NCBI RefSeq assembly: GCF_014695385.1 | Contig: NZ_JACJOD010000041.1 | Span: 1 to 64,000 of the forward strand | Direction of reading: 5' to 3' | From: Trichocoleus sp. FACHB-46 | GTDB lineage: Bacteria > Cyanobacteriota > Cyanobacteriia > FACHB-46 | Length of the DNA stretch: 64,000 nt | Part shown: positions 62,201-64,000 of the stretch, in pieces | Layout: each line of letters begins with the position of its first letter | Numbering within the stretch: the stretch's first letter is position 1 | Made by a program: the position numbers and the translations under genes | The notes under the pieces: generated by a model | Told to the model about the DNA's origin: nothing | Seen by the model: only the letters and a program-made list of their open reading frames with translations | Database searches by the model: none

Positions 62201-63281
62201 CCACTCTTCTCCTTTCCGTTCTCCTAGTCTCGCCGAAGCACCCTCTGAAGCTGCTCCTGATCCATCATTGCTGGTACGTCAATCAGAGGTAGTGGCTCGC
62301 CTCAAACAGATAGTAGAACCTGTTTTACAGAATGACATTGTCAGCCTGGGTATGGTACGCAATCTCCGCATTGTGGAAGATTATGTTTATCTGCGGCTGT
62401 ATGTTGGGACTCATCAACAGGAACTAGAAGCCGAAGTGCGATCGCGCTTGTCTGATTTAACTTGGTGCAAAAAGCTCTATATTCAGCTCTGCACGATTCC
62501 AGGTGTTAAAACCACGTTGGCGATTTCTAGTGGCAAAGGAGGTGTGGGTAAATCAACAGTGTCGGTAAATTTGGCAGCAGCACTGGCCCAACAAGGAGCA
62601 AAGGTTGGAATTTTGGATGCTGATGTCTACGGTCCTAATATTCCGCAGATGTTGGGGCTAAACCAGACAGAAGTACAGATTGTGGGGACTCCAGCAGGGC
62701 AGCGATTTATCCCTCTAGAAGCCCACGGCATCAAAGTAATGTCAGTAGGGCTATTAGCAGAACCCGATCATCCCTTGGCTTGGCGCGGGCCTGTGCTCCA
62801 CAAAATCATCACTCAATTTATCCAAGAGGTAGAGTGGGGCGAGTTAGATTATTTATTGATCGATCTCCCCCCTGGCACTGGAGATGCCCAAATCACGATT
62901 ATTCAGGAGAGCCCAATTCGGGGTGTCTTGTTGGTTACGACTCCCCAGCAAGTTGCAGTTGCGGATGTCCGCCGGAGTATCCATATGTTTCGACGGGTGG
63001 GAGTTCCGGTGTTGGGCATTATCGAGAACATGAGTTATTTGGTTTGTGGTAGTTGTGGCGATCGCACCCCTATTTTTGGCAGTGGCGGCGGCCAGCAGTT
63101 AGCAACTGAGTTGCAAGCGCCTTTACTCGGAGAAGTGCCGATCGCGGCTCCTATTTGTCAAGGCGGAGATGCAGGCCAACCGATTGCGATCGCAGACCCC
63201 AACGCCTTGGCGAGTCAGGTATTTCAACAGATTGCAGCTGGCATTCACCAAACTTTCCAACTTCCGGGGATGGGTAACTAA
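62193..63281 (+). CDS. Mrp/NBP35-type Fe-S carrier ATPase
   Basis: A 362-residue P-loop ATPase of the Mrp/ApbC family that carries and transfers Fe-S clusters. A DUF59/MIP18 domain (about 25-100, LKQIVEPVLQNDIVSLGMV) precedes the deviant Walker A SGKGGVGKST and the CxxC that binds the cluster (YLVCGSCGDRTPIFG). The start at 62193 gives an 8-bp overlap with the HEAT gene; a longer frame from 62115 adds residues without family resemblance. In this cluster it may load the ferredoxin. A second, housekeeping Mrp likely exists elsewhere. Confidence 0.9.
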   Translation: MSSHSSPFRSPSLAEAPSEAAPDPSLLVRQSEVVARLKQIVEPVLQNDIVSLGMVRNLRIVEDYVYLRLYVGTHQQELEAEVRSRLSDLTWCKKLYIQLCTIPGVKTTLAISSGKGGVGKSTVSVNLAAALAQQGAKVGILDADVYGPNIPQMLGLNQTEVQIVGTPAGQRFIPLEAHGIKVMSVGLLAEPDHPLAWRGPVLHKIITQFIQEVEWGELDYLLIDLPPGTGDAQITIIQESPIRGVLLVTTPQQVAVADVRRSIHMFRRVGVPVLGIIENMSYLVCGSCGDRTPIFGSGGGQQLATELQAPLLGEVPIAAPICQGGDAGQPIAIADPNALASQVFQQIAAGIHQTFQLPGMGN

Positions 63282-63348
63282 TGGGGAACGGTAGCTGTGG
63301 GAGTTGTGTCTACTTCTACAACTCTCCTCTTACCCCCAGGCTCACAGC

Positions 63349-64000
63349 ATGCCTCGTTGGTTCCAATTCTGGCTCTCCCTCAGTGTCCTCACGATCACCA
63401 TTGCCGAAAATCTTGTCCTCCCTAGCTACCAGGCGATCGCTCAACTGCCCCCAGTCGCAGCCTGTAATTTGGAAGTGCCACGAGACAACGAAGTCTTGAC
63501 GCTTCTGGATCAAGCCCGCATTGAGTTAGACAACAAAAACATAGAAGCTGCAACTCGCTACTTGCAAGCAGCCTTCCCTAATGCCCTTCAACTGAGCAAT
63601 GCTCACAAAACGGAACTGATTCAGCAGTGGCTTTTAGATCCCTACGAAGGACATTCGATTTCACGGTTACAGCGGTTGATGCAGCAAGCGGAGATGCAAA
63701 AGTCATCGGCTTCCATGCGACCTCTGCTAGACCAGCTCTTGCAGCTCACCAATCGCCTCACCGCCAGCCATAGTTTCGTCAAAACTAGCGCTCTCGCCGC
63801 GATCGCCCATCATTATGTAACGCTGGGTCAACCTCAACAGGCAAAATTGGCACTCAGCCAAGCACAGCAGGCAGCCCGCTCGATTCAAGGCCCCATTTTT
63901 ACAGCCCAAGCCCTTACGGATGTATCAGCAGGCTATGCGACGCTGAGTTCAGGCAGTGCTGCCAGTAAAAACCAAGCCCAAACGGCTCAGGCAGTCTTAG
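63349..64000 (+). CDS. Secreted helical-repeat (TPR-like) protein, partial
   Basis: An ATG at 63349 opens a frame that runs to the window end without a stop (217 codons). The first 33 residues form a signal peptide or anchor (FWLSLSVLTITIAENLVL, then AIAQ as a probable cleavage region). The rest consists of alanine-, glutamine- and leucine-rich helices resembling tetratricopeptides (AAIAHHYVTLGQPQQAKLALSQAQQAA). It is likely periplasmic or extracellular. The 3' end lies outside the window; no family name can be given. It is 67 bp downstream of the Mrp gene. Confidence 0.75.
   Translation, partial: MPRWFQFWLSLSVLTITIAENLVLPSYQAIAQLPPVAACNLEVPRDNEVLTLLDQARIELDNKNIEAATRYLQAAFPNALQLSNAHKTELIQQWLLDPYEGHSISRLQRLMQQAEMQKSSASMRPLLDQLLQLTNRLTASHSFVKTSALAAIAHHYVTLGQPQQAKLALSQAQQAARSIQGPIFTAQALTDVSAGYATLSSGSAASKNQAQTAQAVL

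Noticed and set aside
63281-63499. 72-codon ORF right after the Mrp gene
   Set aside because: It is out of frame with the signal-peptide protein starting at 63349, which has the more convincing sequence.

Overview
The window comes from a cyanobacterium, most likely a filamentous one. The palindrome GCGATCGC (HIP1) recurs in genes and spacers throughout. Gene content agrees: Ycf49/DUF2499 and DUF3593 proteins, a CruA/CruP-type lycopene cyclase-like flavoprotein, paired ClpR and ClpP subunits, a kinase with a WD40 propeller, and two glycosylation genes resembling hormogonium-polysaccharide genes. No rRNA or tRNA gene, CRISPR array, transposase or prophage was recognised. Dispersed non-coding repeats are frequent.

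Layout. 1-4.9 kb: gene tail, then a minus-strand polysaccharide cluster (acetyltransferase, two GT2 transferases, galE) and a hypothetical gene. 5-16.9 kb: cobU, rnz, two small plastid-type membrane proteins, csaB, an acidic coiled-coil protein, the CruA-like flavoprotein, a PAP2 phosphatase, an RMD1/DUF155 protein and MgtC. 17-28 kb: PAS histidine kinase, thioredoxin-TPR protein, a catalytically dead rhomboid, hemW, PIN-TRAM protein, GT39 transferase and kinase-WD40. 28-35.5 kb (minus strand): two MoaD-like carriers flanking thrC, an ABC-type adaptor/permease pair without an ATPase, a J-domain protein, clpP and clpR. 35.7-38.5 kb: VWA protein and a lipase-like hydrolase.

39.4-49.2 kb is a plus-strand fatty-acid catabolism cluster: an acyl-CoA-synthetase-like protein with eroded catalytic motifs, a FadN-type dehydrogenase/hydratase, a thiolase, a FadE-type acyl-CoA dehydrogenase and fumarylacetoacetase. 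Beta-oxidation is generally regarded as absent from model cyanobacteria. HIP1 sites lie inside these genes, which argues against very recent transfer. The fadN gene carries an in-frame, perfectly palindrome-ended insert. Ferritin-like, DJ-1/PfpI, Crp-family and cysE genes follow on the minus strand.

53.5-63.3 kb is the most unusual region. A sulfonate/taurine-type ABC transporter (binding lipoprotein with a NosL-like tail, permease, ATPase) is followed by a divergent LysR regulator fused to a second copy of the binding-protein fold, then an AprA-like flavoprotein, an AprB-like ferredoxin, a HEAT-repeat protein and an Mrp-type Fe-S carrier ATPase. I infer a regulated uptake and redox pathway for an organosulfur or similar anionic compound. 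The substrate cannot be read from sequence. The window ends inside a secreted helical-repeat protein gene.
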